Shown: positions 7,126-16,073, numbered from the stretch's first letter. The stretch: 64,000 nt of DNA from Psychromonas algarum (GCF_004376845.1 NZ_SNUW01000004.1:186001-250000); one strand, 5' to 3'. The notes: a model not told the origin generated them from the sequence alone. Made by a program: numbers and translations.

Positions 7126-9276
7126 TTATTGCCCATTATTTAATGACTCAGTTTGTGTTTGTACCGCATCTAATAGTTGTTGTTCTAACTCATCTTGCTC
7201 TGGTTTATCATCAATAGATTCACTCAATTCATGTGCATCAATACCTTCAGAATCTTGCAATAACTCAACCATATCCGAAGCAACTTCCGGAACAGAATCA
7301 ATAATGGTACTCGCAACATCTACTGCATATTCAGGGATATTTTCCACAACTTGAGAAAGGTAATCATTAACCGCGCTTTCAATATTTTCTACTGCATCGA
7401 CAGTATCATCTTGACTATTTTCACTTTCGATTAAGTTATTAACATATGCTTCTGCAATGACATTAGATGACTCAGGCAACGCTTCAGAAACCGTTAATGC
7501 TAATTCAGCTGAATGCTCAGGAGAAACATCACTTAGTCGACTGTATAGCTCTGTAGCAGTCTGCTCTGATGCAGCAGCACTTCTATCAACAGGACGCATT
7601 TCATCAAGAGAATCAGAGAGATCTGTCATGTATTGCTCTGTCATTTGTAATAATTCAGTTGAATCATCAGATGTCATATTTTCAGCCGCTAATTCCATCA
7701 TACGAATACCGTTATCTGGCATCGAATTAGCAATGGCAACAATAATGTTAGTAAATTGCTCTGGATAAGAAGTGGTTATCCAATCAACTAACTCTTCTGC
7801 TTGCTCTGGTGAAGCGCTCGTTAATGCTTCTGCAATATGCACTGACATTTCTGGTGCAGCATTCGTGATAGCGCCATATAATTGGCCAATATTTATTTCA
7901 TCAATAGTACTTAATGCAGCGGCTAAGTTTGCAGCATTCGTCGGGTCTCGCAGTGCTAATGCTTTTGCCATATTAACCGCGGCCGCTGGGTTGTTCGTTG
8001 CTAAACTAATCGCCACTTCTACCTCAGCTGTTGGTTCAAAAGCAGATTCAACATAATCTGTTCGCGGATCAAGCTCAGAAACCGCACCTGAAGGCGTTTG
8101 CATAACAAAGTTATCTTGTTGATCATTAGGTAAAGCGGTGCGCTGTTTCATACGAACAATAATAAATGCCAATAAGGTACTCGCGGCGATGATCATAAAG
8201 GTAAATAAAGCATTACTACCAAATAAACTCATCACCACAGATGCAACATAAGGCCCCAAAATACTGCCTAAAGCATAAATAACCAGCAAAGAAGCCATCG
8301 CTGCTAGAATTTGCTCTTTTAGTACTTTATCAAAAGCCTCTGACATGCTCATAGGATACAAACAAGCAGCCATCCCTGTGATAACTGCAATGGCAAATAA
8401 GCTTAAATGAAACATTTCAAAACGCAGCAAAAATGGAATTGTTAATGAGAATAGAATAATGGTGACAACCATACCGAGCATAATTCTTCGGCGATCAAAT
8501 TGATCAGAAAGATAAGCAATAGGAAATTGTAATATGATGGCGCCAAGAATAGCAGCACCCATAAATATAGATAAATCAAGCCCAGCAATACCATTATCAC
8601 TAGCAAAAATAGGCAACATATTTAATAGGCCTGCATATAACAAACCACAATAAAAACACCCAACAACACCCAATGGAGAGAGCTTTAAAATAGTCAGCAA
8701 TGACATCGCTTGACTATCTTCAATTTGTGGCCCCTGCTGCTTACTAATTACAATTGGCGTGATAGCTAAACTAAACAAAATACCAGATAGCACAAATAAC
8801 GTCATGCCTTCTATAGGAGCAATACTTAATAAAAATTGCCCTGAAAATAACGCGCTCATCAATACCATTTGGTTAATAGACAATATTCTTGCTCTATTTT
8901 TTTCATTCGCACTAAAGCTTAACCAACTATCTAATGTAGCATTGGCACAAGCAATACAAAAACCAGTGATCACCCGCATGATACCAAGTACTAATGGGTC
9001 AGGATGAAGGCCTGATAATAAAATAGCAACGGACGTTAAACTACCGCACATTGCAAATATTCTGATATGCCCAACACGCTGTAACAGCTTACGACTATAA
9101 ATCGCCCCAAACAGAAAACCTACCGATAACATAGAAAGTACAAGCCCTATATTATCGATACTAATACCATCGCTTTGCATACGAACAGGTAATAAAATAT
9201 TACTTAGGCCATAACCTGTCATCAGTAAAAAACAGCTTACCAGCAGCAACAAAAAAGGTTTGAGCGTTACTATCAC
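7126..9276 (-). CDS. MFS transporter with a long acidic helical-repeat C-terminal tail
   Basis: 716 residues. Residues 1 to about 380 form a 12-helix major facilitator core (YcaD-like), with an internal loop carrying SDQFDRRR, a form of the MFS loop motif A. Usual members stop near 380-420. Here about 310 more residues follow: a short linker, then a hydrophilic region rich in Ala, Glu, Asp and Ser. It is built of short amphipathic helices punctuated by Pro, with recurring units of the form P-x-x-A-x-x-(M/I)-A-x-A-L (for example NPAAAVNMAKAL, DPTNAANLAAAL, APEMSVHIAEAL). The tail should lie in the cytoplasm. Substrate is unknown. A monocistronic gene; the nearest same-strand gene is over 2 kb away. 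Confidence 0.8.
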   Translation of the reverse strand: MIVTLKPFLLLLVSCFLLMTGYGLSNILLPVRMQSDGISIDNIGLVLSMLSVGFLFGAIYSRKLLQRVGHIRIFAMCGSLTSVAILLSGLHPDPLVLGIMRVITGFCIACANATLDSWLSFSANEKNRARILSINQMVLMSALFSGQFLLSIAPIEGMTLFVLSGILFSLAITPIVISKQQGPQIEDSQAMSLLTILKLSPLGVVGCFYCGLLYAGLLNMLPIFASDNGIAGLDLSIFMGAAILGAIILQFPIAYLSDQFDRRRIMLGMVVTIILFSLTIPFLLRFEMFHLSLFAIAVITGMAACLYPMSMSEAFDKVLKEQILAAMASLLVIYALGSILGPYVASVVMSLFGSNALFTFMIIAASTLLAFIIVRMKQRTALPNDQQDNFVMQTPSGAVSELDPRTDYVESAFEPTAEVEVAISLATNNPAAAVNMAKALALRDPTNAANLAAALSTIDEINIGQLYGAITNAAPEMSVHIAEALTSASPEQAEELVDWITTSYPEQFTNIIVAIANSMPDNGIRMMELAAENMTSDDSTELLQMTEQYMTDLSDSLDEMRPVDRSAAASEQTATELYSRLSDVSPEHSAELALTVSEALPESSNVIAEAYVNNLIESENSQDDTVDAVENIESAVNDYLSQVVENIPEYAVDVASTIIDSVPEVASDMVELLQDSEGIDAHELSESIDDKPEQDELEQQLLDAVQTQTESLNNGQ

Positions 9277-9643
9277 CAGACAATTCTCTTATTTTTATAG
9301 CGGTTTTGCCAATATTACAAAGGCAGTAGGATCCCATCGTATGAATAGAGAGGAATGATGCCACTAAGGATCTCTTCCATTAGTGTTGTATTGAATTTTA
9401 AGAAAATTGGGCACTCAATAGTATTCAAATATTAACATAATGATTTTAGGTAACTCAACGTCTCTGTTTAATATTAATGAGCCGTTCAATGGACAAAATA
9501 TTTACAGAGAGGTAACGCTAAAATCACAATAAAAGTCTGATTTTATTATGAAAGAAGCCACAAAATAAAAGCCTCCTAGTGTACATAGATTAATCAACTC
9601 TTTAGATTAACGGCTTTTATAATAAGCAATTGAGTAAATCACG
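9277..9643. other. Divergent intergenic region, MFS / acyltransferase
   Basis: 367 bases. The only structure seen is ATAAAAGCC (9565-9573) with its exact inverse GGCTTTTAT (9612-9620), separated by 38 bp; its role is unclear. No gene-like frame and no confident promoter were identified. Confidence 0.5.
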
Positions 9644-11488
9644 ATGGAATTTAGAAAAGATATAAATGGGCTAAGAGCATTAGCCGTTATCGCCGTTGTA
9701 CTTTTCCATTTTAATCCTACTTTAATCCCTGGCGGTTTTGCTGGTGTTGATGTGTTTTTTGTCATTTCAGGCTTTTTAATGACAAGCATAATATTTAGAG
9801 GGATAGAACAAGACAACTTTTCGCTCATCAAATTTTATATTGCGCGTGCAAACCGAATTATTCCTGCGCTCACCGTACTTTGTTTTACGTTATTACTGCT
9901 GGGATGGTTTTCTACATTTGATGTGGTATTCGCCAAAATGTCAGAGCATATTTTGGCTTCCATTAGTTTTATCTCCAACTTTACCTACTGGCAAGAGTCA
10001 GGCTATTTTAAAGCCGTTGCTCATCAAAAGTGGCTATTGCACACTTGGTCATTATCCGCAGAATGGCAGTTTTATTTAATTTATCCATTATTGCTTGTTG
10101 TTATGCGCAAGTTTCTGACACTACAAGCAATCAAAATAGCTATTCTTATAATGGTCTTCGTAAGCTTTATTGCATCTGCCATTTTAACTTATCAATGGCC
10201 AGATCCTTCTTACTATCTGCTTCATACAAGAGCATGGGAAATGCTGTTAGGAGGAGTGGCTTATTTATATCCAATAGCGATAAAAACAAACACAAAAAAG
10301 AAAGTGGAATACTGTGGGTTGTTGCTAATCTTTACCTCTTATTTCCTTATATCACAAGATAATGCATGGCCAGGTTATTTGGCTATTTTTCCTGTTCTAG
10401 GCACCTTTTTAATCATACAAGCACAATCTAATCATAGTTTTTTAAGCAATAATATTATTTATCAAAAAATAGGAACTTGGTCTTATTCTATCTATTTATG
10501 GCACTGGCCATTAGTTGTTTATATGAATGCTTATATGGATATTAATGCACTTAATATTACATTAATGATCATATTATCAATTATATTAGGCATGTTTTCT
10601 CACCTCTTTATTGAACAAAAACTCAAAGGCAAAAAAGCAGTTATATTATGGTTTATCACTCTTGGATTAAGCTCGATTGTTTATATCAATGCAGGGCATT
10701 TTGAAATAAGAGAAAAATCCCAGGATCCTGGAAATCAAATTTTAAGTACTTATAAAAAATATAAATTAGATCCAACAAGACTTTATAACGACTGTAATAC
10801 CGCTTCACAAATGAATAGAACAGGTAAAATGCGAGTAGCTGAACGTTGTATTAGTTCAGAAACTGGAGGTTTATTTCTATGGGGAGATTCTCATGTTGCC
10901 ACTATATCAACAGGGTTAAGATATGAGATGAAAAAAGGCACTCCACTTAGCTTATTAAGCTCAAATAGTTGCGCCCCCTCTTTTGTAATGAAAAGGCCCC
11001 TTCCTGATAATAGAGATATGGGATGTAACTATTCAAATGAATTTGCTTATAAGTCAATTTTAAAGTCCAAACCCAGTACTGTCATTATGGCAACACGTTT
11101 TAAGCATGAACTTTTTGATTGGGAAGATACGATCAATACATTACATAAAATGGGGGTTGAAAAAGTGATTGTGGTCGGCCCTCTTCCACAATGGCAACCT
11201 TCTTTACCTTTGGTTTATGCAAGAAGACATATTGGTGAAGAATTTATTGTTGATTCAGGGTTTGATTACTCGCTAATAAAAAGTAACCAGTTTTTAGTGG
11301 ATTTACACAAAAAAAATAAGAATTTTATATTCATTAACATGCTTGATAACTTATGTTCTTATACACAAAATAATGAGCTTAGTTGCCGAGCAAAAGTAGA
11401 CGATGATTTAGTTGCATTTGATTATGGCCACTTAACCGTTGAAGCATCTAAATTTATAGCAAAAAATTATGTAGTACCTTTATTGTAA
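9644..11488 (+). CDS. OafA/YrhL-type O-acyltransferase with C-terminal SGNH domain
   Basis: 614 residues. The N-terminal membrane domain (about 1-345, ten or more helices) begins with the acyltransferase-3 signature FRKDINGLRALAVIAVVLFH (active-site His22) and contains PGGFAGVDVFFVISGFLM and WSLSAEWQFYLIYP. The periplasmic C-terminal domain (about 380-614) is an SGNH hydrolase fold: block I GDSH near residue 413 and the catalytic Asp/His block in DYGHLT near residue 593. Such fusions move acetyl or other acyl groups across the inner membrane onto lipopolysaccharide O-antigen, peptidoglycan or exopolysaccharide. No polysaccharide cluster is adjacent, so the acceptor is unknown. Confidence 0.9.
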   Translation: MEFRKDINGLRALAVIAVVLFHFNPTLIPGGFAGVDVFFVISGFLMTSIIFRGIEQDNFSLIKFYIARANRIIPALTVLCFTLLLLGWFSTFDVVFAKMSEHILASISFISNFTYWQESGYFKAVAHQKWLLHTWSLSAEWQFYLIYPLLLVVMRKFLTLQAIKIAILIMVFVSFIASAILTYQWPDPSYYLLHTRAWEMLLGGVAYLYPIAIKTNTKKKVEYCGLLLIFTSYFLISQDNAWPGYLAIFPVLGTFLIIQAQSNHSFLSNNIIYQKIGTWSYSIYLWHWPLVVYMNAYMDINALNITLMIILSIILGMFSHLFIEQKLKGKKAVILWFITLGLSSIVYINAGHFEIREKSQDPGNQILSTYKKYKLDPTRLYNDCNTASQMNRTGKMRVAERCISSETGGLFLWGDSHVATISTGLRYEMKKGTPLSLLSSNSCAPSFVMKRPLPDNRDMGCNYSNEFAYKSILKSKPSTVIMATRFKHELFDWEDTINTLHKMGVEKVIVVGPLPQWQPSLPLVYARRHIGEEFIVDSGFDYSLIKSNQFLVDLHKKNKNFIFINMLDNLCSYTQNNELSCRAKVDDDLVAFDYGHLTVEASKFIAKNYVVPLL

Positions 11489-11525
11489 AAAAAGCTAATG
11501 GTTGATTGCCAGTTGCATCAACCAT
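11486..11525 (-). terminator. Terminator for the haloacid dehalogenase gene
   Basis: ATGGTTGA and TCAACCAT (11498-11505, 11518-11525) form an 8-bp stem. On the minus strand the stem is followed by TTAGCTTTTTTT. It lies between the convergent acyltransferase and dehalogenase genes. Confidence 0.6.
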
Positions 11526-11561
11526 GAGTGATATGACCATGAGTGAAATGAATGACAGTAC

Positions 11562-12251
11562 TTACTCGGAAAGAATAAGTTTATCAGCTAATTCCATTAA
11601 ATCATGACTAATAAAATTTGGAATAGGGACATTTTCAGCCATTAAAACATTATTATTTGGACGCGTAATAAAAGCACCTAAGCAACCTAACGCTTGCGCG
11701 CCAATAGTATCCCATTGATGACATGCCACAAGACAGACTTTATTCAGCTCAACGCCCATCTTCTTTGCTGCATACTGATAAGTTGTTGGATGTGGTTTGA
11801 ATGCACGCACTTCAGCAACACTAAATTGATACTCAAAAAAATCATTGATGCCCGCTTTTTCTAACAATGTAGGAGAAGCCGTTGGCGCTGAATTAGTCAG
11901 CGTAGCTAAACGATAACCTGCACTTTGTAAACGCGTTAAAGCAGGTATCACATCAGGGTGTGGCGGAAGATTTCCGAGTAATTGTTTAAACGCCACAAGA
12001 TCATTCTCAGCAAGTTTAATTTGATGGTTAGTAGCGACCATTTTTAATGTCGCCACAGCTAAATTAGCAAAGGGTTCATAAAGCCCTGACAGTGTCAGTG
12101 ATTGAGAATAAAGTACTAATTCAGCAAACCAATTTCGTAATACAGAAGCATCATCAAAAGTGCGCTGAAAAAAAGGCCTTAAGATTGTAATATCCAATAG
12201 AGTTTCGTTTACATCAAAAAGTAATACATCAATGTCCTGAGCTTTATTCAT
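11562..12251 (-). CDS. Haloacid dehalogenase, type II (HAD superfamily)
   Basis: 229 residues. HAD motif I is LLFDVNETLLD (nucleophile Asp near residue 14), the variant in which DVxxT(L) replaces DxDGT and which marks the (S)-2-haloacid dehalogenase branch. Motif II is LATLTNSAP near residue 115. The motif III Lys lies in AEVRAFKPHPTTYQYA, and the C-terminal motif is VACHQWDTIGAQALG. Members hydrolyse 2-haloacids to 2-hydroxyacids, but many chromosomal copies have no tested substrate. It is divergent from the EthD-family gene, which may hint at a shared small-molecule response. Preceded by no strong ribosome site; ATG retained as the only reasonable start. Confidence 0.88.
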   Translation of the reverse strand: MNKAQDIDVLLFDVNETLLDITILRPFFQRTFDDASVLRNWFAELVLYSQSLTLSGLYEPFANLAVATLKMVATNHQIKLAENDLVAFKQLLGNLPPHPDVIPALTRLQSAGYRLATLTNSAPTASPTLLEKAGINDFFEYQFSVAEVRAFKPHPTTYQYAAKKMGVELNKVCLVACHQWDTIGAQALGCLGAFITRPNNNVLMAENVPIPNFISHDLMELADKLILSE

Positions 12252-12319
12252 TTAATAGCGACCTCTTATTTTTATGAGCATCTTTATAATATTGTACATA
12301 CAAAGTATCTTTGACTATC

Positions 12320-12347
12320 TTGACACTCCCTCATAGAATTCTACAAG
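12320..12347 (+). promoter_or_regulatory. Sigma-70 promoter candidate for the EthD-family gene
   Basis: A perfect TTGACA (12320-12325), a 16-bp spacer, and TACAAG (12342-12347). Start of transcription near 12354, giving a leader of about 50 nt. Confidence 0.5.
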
Positions 12348-12402
12348 AAATTATTTTTTACAAACAATTCGCAAACAATCTATATCTAAAAGAGAGAACC
12401 TA

Positions 12403-12714
12403 ATGATCAAAGTAACGGTTTTATACCCAAACAGTAAAGATGCAACGTTCGACATGGATTATTATTGCAACACTCACTTACCACTTGTCGCTGAATTAGT
12501 TGGTGACGCACTTATTACGTCTAATGCAGACCTTGGTATGGCAAGTAGTGTCCCTGGTGAAGCCGCTCCGTATATAGCAATGGGCTTCTTAACTTTTGAG
12601 TCAGTAGAATCATTCCAGCAGGCATTTGCACCTCATCAACCTATTATCTCAGCAGATGTTGCCAACTTTACTAATACAATCCCAGTGATACAGATTAGTA
12701 ATATTGCTAAGTAA
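12403..12714 (+). CDS. EthD-family small dimeric protein
   Basis: 103 residues with the EthD/ferredoxin-like alpha-beta barrel signature. It opens with KVTVLYPN, has the conserved DMDYYCNTHLPLV helix in the position of the family's YY-x-x-HxPL element, and carries GFLTFESVESFQQAF in the second half. EthD itself is needed for ether degradation in actinobacteria; most homologues are uncharacterised. A ribosome site AAGAGAGAA precedes ATG. It is divergently transcribed from the dehalogenase gene with 151 bp between. No terminator is apparent directly after it. Confidence 0.82.
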   Translation: MIKVTVLYPNSKDATFDMDYYCNTHLPLVAELVGDALITSNADLGMASSVPGEAAPYIAMGFLTFESVESFQQAFAPHQPIISADVANFTNTIPVIQISNIAK

Positions 12715-13114
12715 CTTGTCTTATATATAAAATAAAATTTAGACGATGAATTAAGCTCTATGCTCACTTTCAACAAATAAAAATTTGTAATAGCTTATTT
12801 GTCTTGTCGCTAATATAAGTGTAGAGCTCATAGTATTAATCGAGATGAAAGATTTACTTATAAAAATAGATGAAAACAATGATTGAGTAGTTCCAAATCC
12901 TACTTTTCATTAACAGTAAAAATTTAAAACCTTACATTAAGCATTAAAGGAGTTTATTTTTCTGGTTAAATAGAAAGAACGAACTTAAATAGTGCGAGTA
13001 AATTATAAAATAGTGCAAACTTATTTATTAAAACTTAGAGTCAAATAATTATTAGGCTGTGAAATAGTTTTATTTTGTTCTTTAAACTTAGACTAAAAAA
13101 AAATTAACGGCCCT

Positions 13115-13147
13115 TAGTTCTATTAAGTACATGATCTAATTAGAACT
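13115..13147 (+). repeat. Short derivative of the dispersed TIR element
   Basis: AGTTCTATTAAGTACATGAT continues to TCTAATTAGAACT. The left part matches the left end of the element at 50098 (shared core ATTAAGTA..TGATCTAA), and AGTTCT/AGAACT gives it its own inverted ends. It looks like an element reduced to its termini. Confidence 0.45.
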
Positions 13148-13206
13148 TCTCAGATAAACTTGAAAATACACATAAACTCTATAATAACACTGACTTTTCA
13201 ATACTC

Positions 13207-13236
13207 GCTACCTATACAAACAGGTGTATAGGTAGC
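13207..13236. repeat. Perfect 12-bp hairpin without a gene
   Basis: GCTACCTATACA and its exact inverse TGTATAGGTAGC with a 6-nt loop. It is about 490 bp after the EthD gene and 545 bp before the amidase start, so it terminates no recognisable gene. No T-run follows. Confidence 0.5.
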
Positions 13237-13464
13237 TTGATGTAAAATCAAAAACCATAGTAAACAAAAAACAAATAAAAATTAAGGCAATTAAATACCC
13301 ACATAGTTGGCAATCAATTTTTCAACAAAAAATGGCAACTAAAAATTTATTCTCCATTGACATGCACTTCCATTAAACATAAAAACCAATACAAAAATAA
13401 AGGTTAAATGTTAAAAGACATTTAATATACGTTGAATTTTTAAAATAACTTTTATCAAAACGAC

Positions 13465-13488
13465 ATCACCTAGCTTTGCTAAGGTGAT
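13465..13488. terminator. Terminator-like hairpin in gene-free DNA
   Basis: ATCACCT-AGC pairs with GCT-AAGGTGAT (one bulged A, TTT loop). A moderately T-rich stretch follows on the plus strand. It could end a small RNA started within the preceding AT-rich region; no promoter was assigned. Confidence 0.35.
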
Positions 13489-13723
13489 ATGTATTTTGTC
13501 AAAATAATCACATTTAGTTTTATTAATTTTACAACTAAGCTCATATTTTTTTAAAGAAGTAAAATATACTTCAATCAAATCAATTAAAAATTTAACTATT
13601 TTATTAATGCAATTTGTAAAGCATAAAAACCAATATTTCCTATTGGATTAAGTGGTAAATTAATTAATGGAATTCGCTTGCTCACATTGAAAACTTATTC
13701 ATTTTAAAGCTGTTTAAAATAAA

Positions 13724-13740
13724 CTTGGCATAAATACTGC
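13724..13740 (+). promoter_or_regulatory. Sigma-54-like promoter upstream of the amidase gene
   Basis: CTTGGCATAAATACTGC carries the -24 GG and -12 GC dinucleotides exactly 10 bp apart, with flanking bases close to the TTGGCAC-N5-TTGC consensus (two departures). The predicted start is near 13752, upstream of the ATG at 13782 with its ribosome site, and downstream of the other in-frame ATG at 13749. No enhancer-binding regulator is encoded nearby. Confidence 0.45.
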
Positions 13741-13781
13741 CTACTAAAATGCGATATTATCAATTTAAGTTGGAGCAAAAA

Positions 13782-15458
13782 ATGAAAGGGAAAATTAAAG
13801 CAAGTGTATTATTATCAGTTTTAATAATTGCTGGTTGTAACCAAAATAATAACGAGTCTGCCTCTAATAATGAAGGCACTCTACCATTCGATATTACAGG
13901 GAAATCGATTTCGGAAATACACCATGCAATAATGAATAAAGAAACAACTTGTGAATCAATTATTACATCTCAGCTAGAAAAAATAGAATCGCTTGATCAA
14001 AGAGGGCCTGAATTGAAATCAATGATTTCAGTAAGTCAAACGGCTTTAGCTGAAGCTAAAAAACTAGATGAGAAATTTAATCAAACAGGAAAGTTGGATC
14101 CATTACATTGCATTGCAGTGACACTTAAAGATAATGTAAATACTAGCGATATGCCAACAACAGGGGGGGCATTAGCAAATAACCAACCCGAAAAAGATGC
14201 ATATATAGTGAAAAACATACGAAATGCAGGTGGTATTATTATAGGGAAGGCTAACCTGCACGAATATGCATTTGGATATACTGGAGGTAGTTTACTAGGT
14301 GGTATTCCTCGTAATGTTTATGATTTATCTAAAGGCCCTGGTGGTTCTTCATCTGGTACTGGTGCAGCTGTTTCAGGTAGTCTTGCTGTTGTGGGTATAG
14401 GTACCGATACGGGTGGCTCAATTCGAGTACCATCAAGTGTTCAAGGTTTAATCGGCTTACGCCCTTCGATGCGATTAGTATCACAAGATGGCATTATGCC
14501 CCTCGCTCCTTTTCAAGATACAGCAGGCCCAATGTGTCGAAAAGTTTATGATTGCGCAGCATTATTAAGTGTAATTGTTGGCTATGACAGCAGTACTCAC
14601 AGTGGCCAAAGAGAAAGCTTTGCAATAGATTCTCCATTAATTACCAGCCAACAACAATACACCATAAAAATGGGTTCAGAAAATTATACTGAAGACTTAG
14701 ATATAAATGCCTTTAAAGGTGCTAGGGTAGGTATAATTCGCGATCTATTTGGTGATGGTAATAGCCCTCAAAATATAGAAGTTCAACGTATTATGGACTT
14801 AGCTATCGATAATATGAAAAAACTAGGAGCAACTGTTGAAGATGTTACAGTTCCAGAACTAGAAGATACATTAACAAATTACGTTAGTTTATCACGCTAC
14901 GAGTTTCCTGATAGTTTAACTGAATATTTAACTTCATGGTCATCTGAAGCTGACCAACATTATCGTAGTTTCGATGAAGTTTATTCTAGCGGCGATTACT
15001 TAAAAGCAAGCGAAGGCAGCTTTGCATTTTATGCTTCATTAGGAGGAGATCGTTGGAATGATGAAACTTATTTGAAAAATGTTCACGAACGTCCCGACGT
15101 AACCAGAGGACGTTTAATGAGCGCTCTTAATAATACAGATATTAATGGAGATAGTTTAGGGGATAAATACGATGTTCTCATATACCCAACTATTACAGGT
15201 TTAGCTGGTGATTACGGTAAAGGCCCAACATCAACCGGTATGGCTAATCGTCTTAGCCCATTTACAGGTTTTCCAGCACTTACAATGCCTGTCGGATATT
15301 CATCTATTGAATCGGAGCTACCATTACCCGTTGGATTAGAAATGATAGGTAGAGAGTTCAGTGAGGCAACATTGTTATCGCTTGCTTATGCATACGAACA
15401 TGCTTACCACCCTAGAATTGAACCAACATTAACTGAGAATATGACGCCAGAAAAATAA
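13782..15458 (+). CDS. Lipoprotein amidase (amidase-signature family)
   Basis: 558 residues from the ATG at 13782. I choose this start over an in-frame ATG at 13749 because TTGGAGC lies at the right distance upstream and the protein then begins with a proper lipoprotein signal peptide (LLSVLIIAGC, lipidated Cys19). The amidase-signature triad is visible: Lys in VTLKDNV (about 116), cis-Ser in GPGGSSSGTG, nucleophile Ser in DTGGSIRVPSS (about 213). Family members hydrolyse amides or C-N bonds. This one should act on the periplasmic side of the membrane; substrate unknown. It is not GatA, which is cytosolic and has gatB/gatC neighbours. It stands alone behind a sigma-54-like promoter, suggesting control by nitrogen or another inducer. 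Confidence 0.85.
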   Translation: MKGKIKASVLLSVLIIAGCNQNNNESASNNEGTLPFDITGKSISEIHHAIMNKETTCESIITSQLEKIESLDQRGPELKSMISVSQTALAEAKKLDEKFNQTGKLDPLHCIAVTLKDNVNTSDMPTTGGALANNQPEKDAYIVKNIRNAGGIIIGKANLHEYAFGYTGGSLLGGIPRNVYDLSKGPGGSSSGTGAAVSGSLAVVGIGTDTGGSIRVPSSVQGLIGLRPSMRLVSQDGIMPLAPFQDTAGPMCRKVYDCAALLSVIVGYDSSTHSGQRESFAIDSPLITSQQQYTIKMGSENYTEDLDINAFKGARVGIIRDLFGDGNSPQNIEVQRIMDLAIDNMKKLGATVEDVTVPELEDTLTNYVSLSRYEFPDSLTEYLTSWSSEADQHYRSFDEVYSSGDYLKASEGSFAFYASLGGDRWNDETYLKNVHERPDVTRGRLMSALNNTDINGDSLGDKYDVLIYPTITGLAGDYGKGPTSTGMANRLSPFTGFPALTMPVGYSSIESELPLPVGLEMIGREFSEATLLSLAYAYEHAYHPRIEPTLTENMTPEK

Positions 15459-15467
15459 ACTAAGAAA

Positions 15468-15511
15468 GGTTAGTTGTTATGAATTTAATTATTTTATCAT
15501 GACAACTAACC
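15468..15511 (+). terminator. Hairpin after the amidase gene
   Basis: A 15-bp inverted repeat with one mismatch (15468-15482 and 15497-15511, ends GGTTAGTTGT / ACAACTAACC) begins 9 bp after the stop codon. A short AATTTTT follows within 7 bases. Confidence 0.55.
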
Positions 15512-15668
15512 AACTGAATTTTTAAATATAACTTTTACTATTCATATTAAATATTCAATTTTTAGTAAGGAATTGATTTCAAACGTAGCTTACAGTTCTT
15601 GGTGCTATTCTTTTGGCCAATCTGTAACCTGACAATGTCCATTTTAAATTATTAACGTAACAATTATT

Positions 15669-16073
15669 ATGCCCCCTATTAATAATATTAATTTTCATCC
15701 ACTAATAGCACAAGAAACTAACGCTCGTATGCGGATCCGCCTTATAGCCCTTTCCCATATACAAGATGGAGCCAGTAATACTCAAACAGCAAGGTATTTA
15801 AAAGTGAGTCGCCACAGTGTAAATAACTGGGTAAAACAATTTAATGAAGAAGGTATCGCAGGCTTAAAAGAAAAATCAAGATCAGGGCGCCCTAGTAGAC
15901 TTTCACCTAATCAACAAAAACAGCTTTCAATTTATATTCGGGAAAGCAATATCAAACTCAATGGGAATAATAGTAGTGCACCTATTGTACTCAATTATAT
16001 TAAGCACGAGTTTGGTATCGAATATAAACTAAAAAATATATATCGTATTCTTAATCAATTGAATTTTTCATAG
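15669..16073 (+). CDS. Stand-alone IS630-type helix-turn-helix protein
   Basis: 134 residues. The sequence matches the N-terminal DNA-binding half of IS630/Tc1-type transposases: a first HTH (about 37-63, TARYLKVSRHSVNNWVKQFN), the GLKEKSRSGRPSRLSP linker, and a second winged-helix segment ending in LKNIYRILNQLNF. The catalytic DDE domain is missing; the frame stops exactly where it would start, and none of the three forward frames downstream continues it. It may be the truncated relic of an insertion sequence or a domesticated DNA-binding protein. The start ATG has no strong ribosome site. The intact domain boundary and lack of internal stops favour, but do not prove, that it is expressed. 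Confidence 0.6.
   Translation: MPPINNINFHPLIAQETNARMRIRLIALSHIQDGASNTQTARYLKVSRHSVNNWVKQFNEEGIAGLKEKSRSGRPSRLSPNQQKQLSIYIRESNIKLNGNNSSAPIVLNYIKHEFGIEYKLKNIYRILNQLNFS

Larger units (their letters stand above)
12715..13781. other. Long AT-rich gene-free stretch with orphan hairpins
   Basis: Over 1 kb with no open frame of useful length on either strand and a base composition clearly more AT-rich than the flanking genes. It contains two stable hairpins (13207-13236 and 13465-13488), a short copy of the dispersed repeat (13115-13147) and, at its right end, a sigma-54-like promoter. It may be the remains of a deleted gene, a small-RNA locus, or a regulatory region for the amidase gene; the sequence alone does not decide. 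Confidence 0.6.

Noticed and set aside
7457-8056. Two long plus-strand frames opposite the MFS tail
   Set aside because: They arise from the repetitive Ala/Glu-rich coding on the other strand and have no ribosome sites.
11521-11555. Short tandem repeat of GACCATGAGTGA
   Set aside because: Only two imperfect units between convergent genes; no further copies, so not reported as a repeat feature.
12715-13748. CRISPR array or tandem repeat in the AT-rich gap
   Set aside because: No regularly spaced repeats of 20 or more bases were seen.
13749-13781. Earlier ATG for the amidase
   Set aside because: Would place charged residues before the lipoprotein signal and lies at the predicted transcript start; the ribosome site is before 13782.
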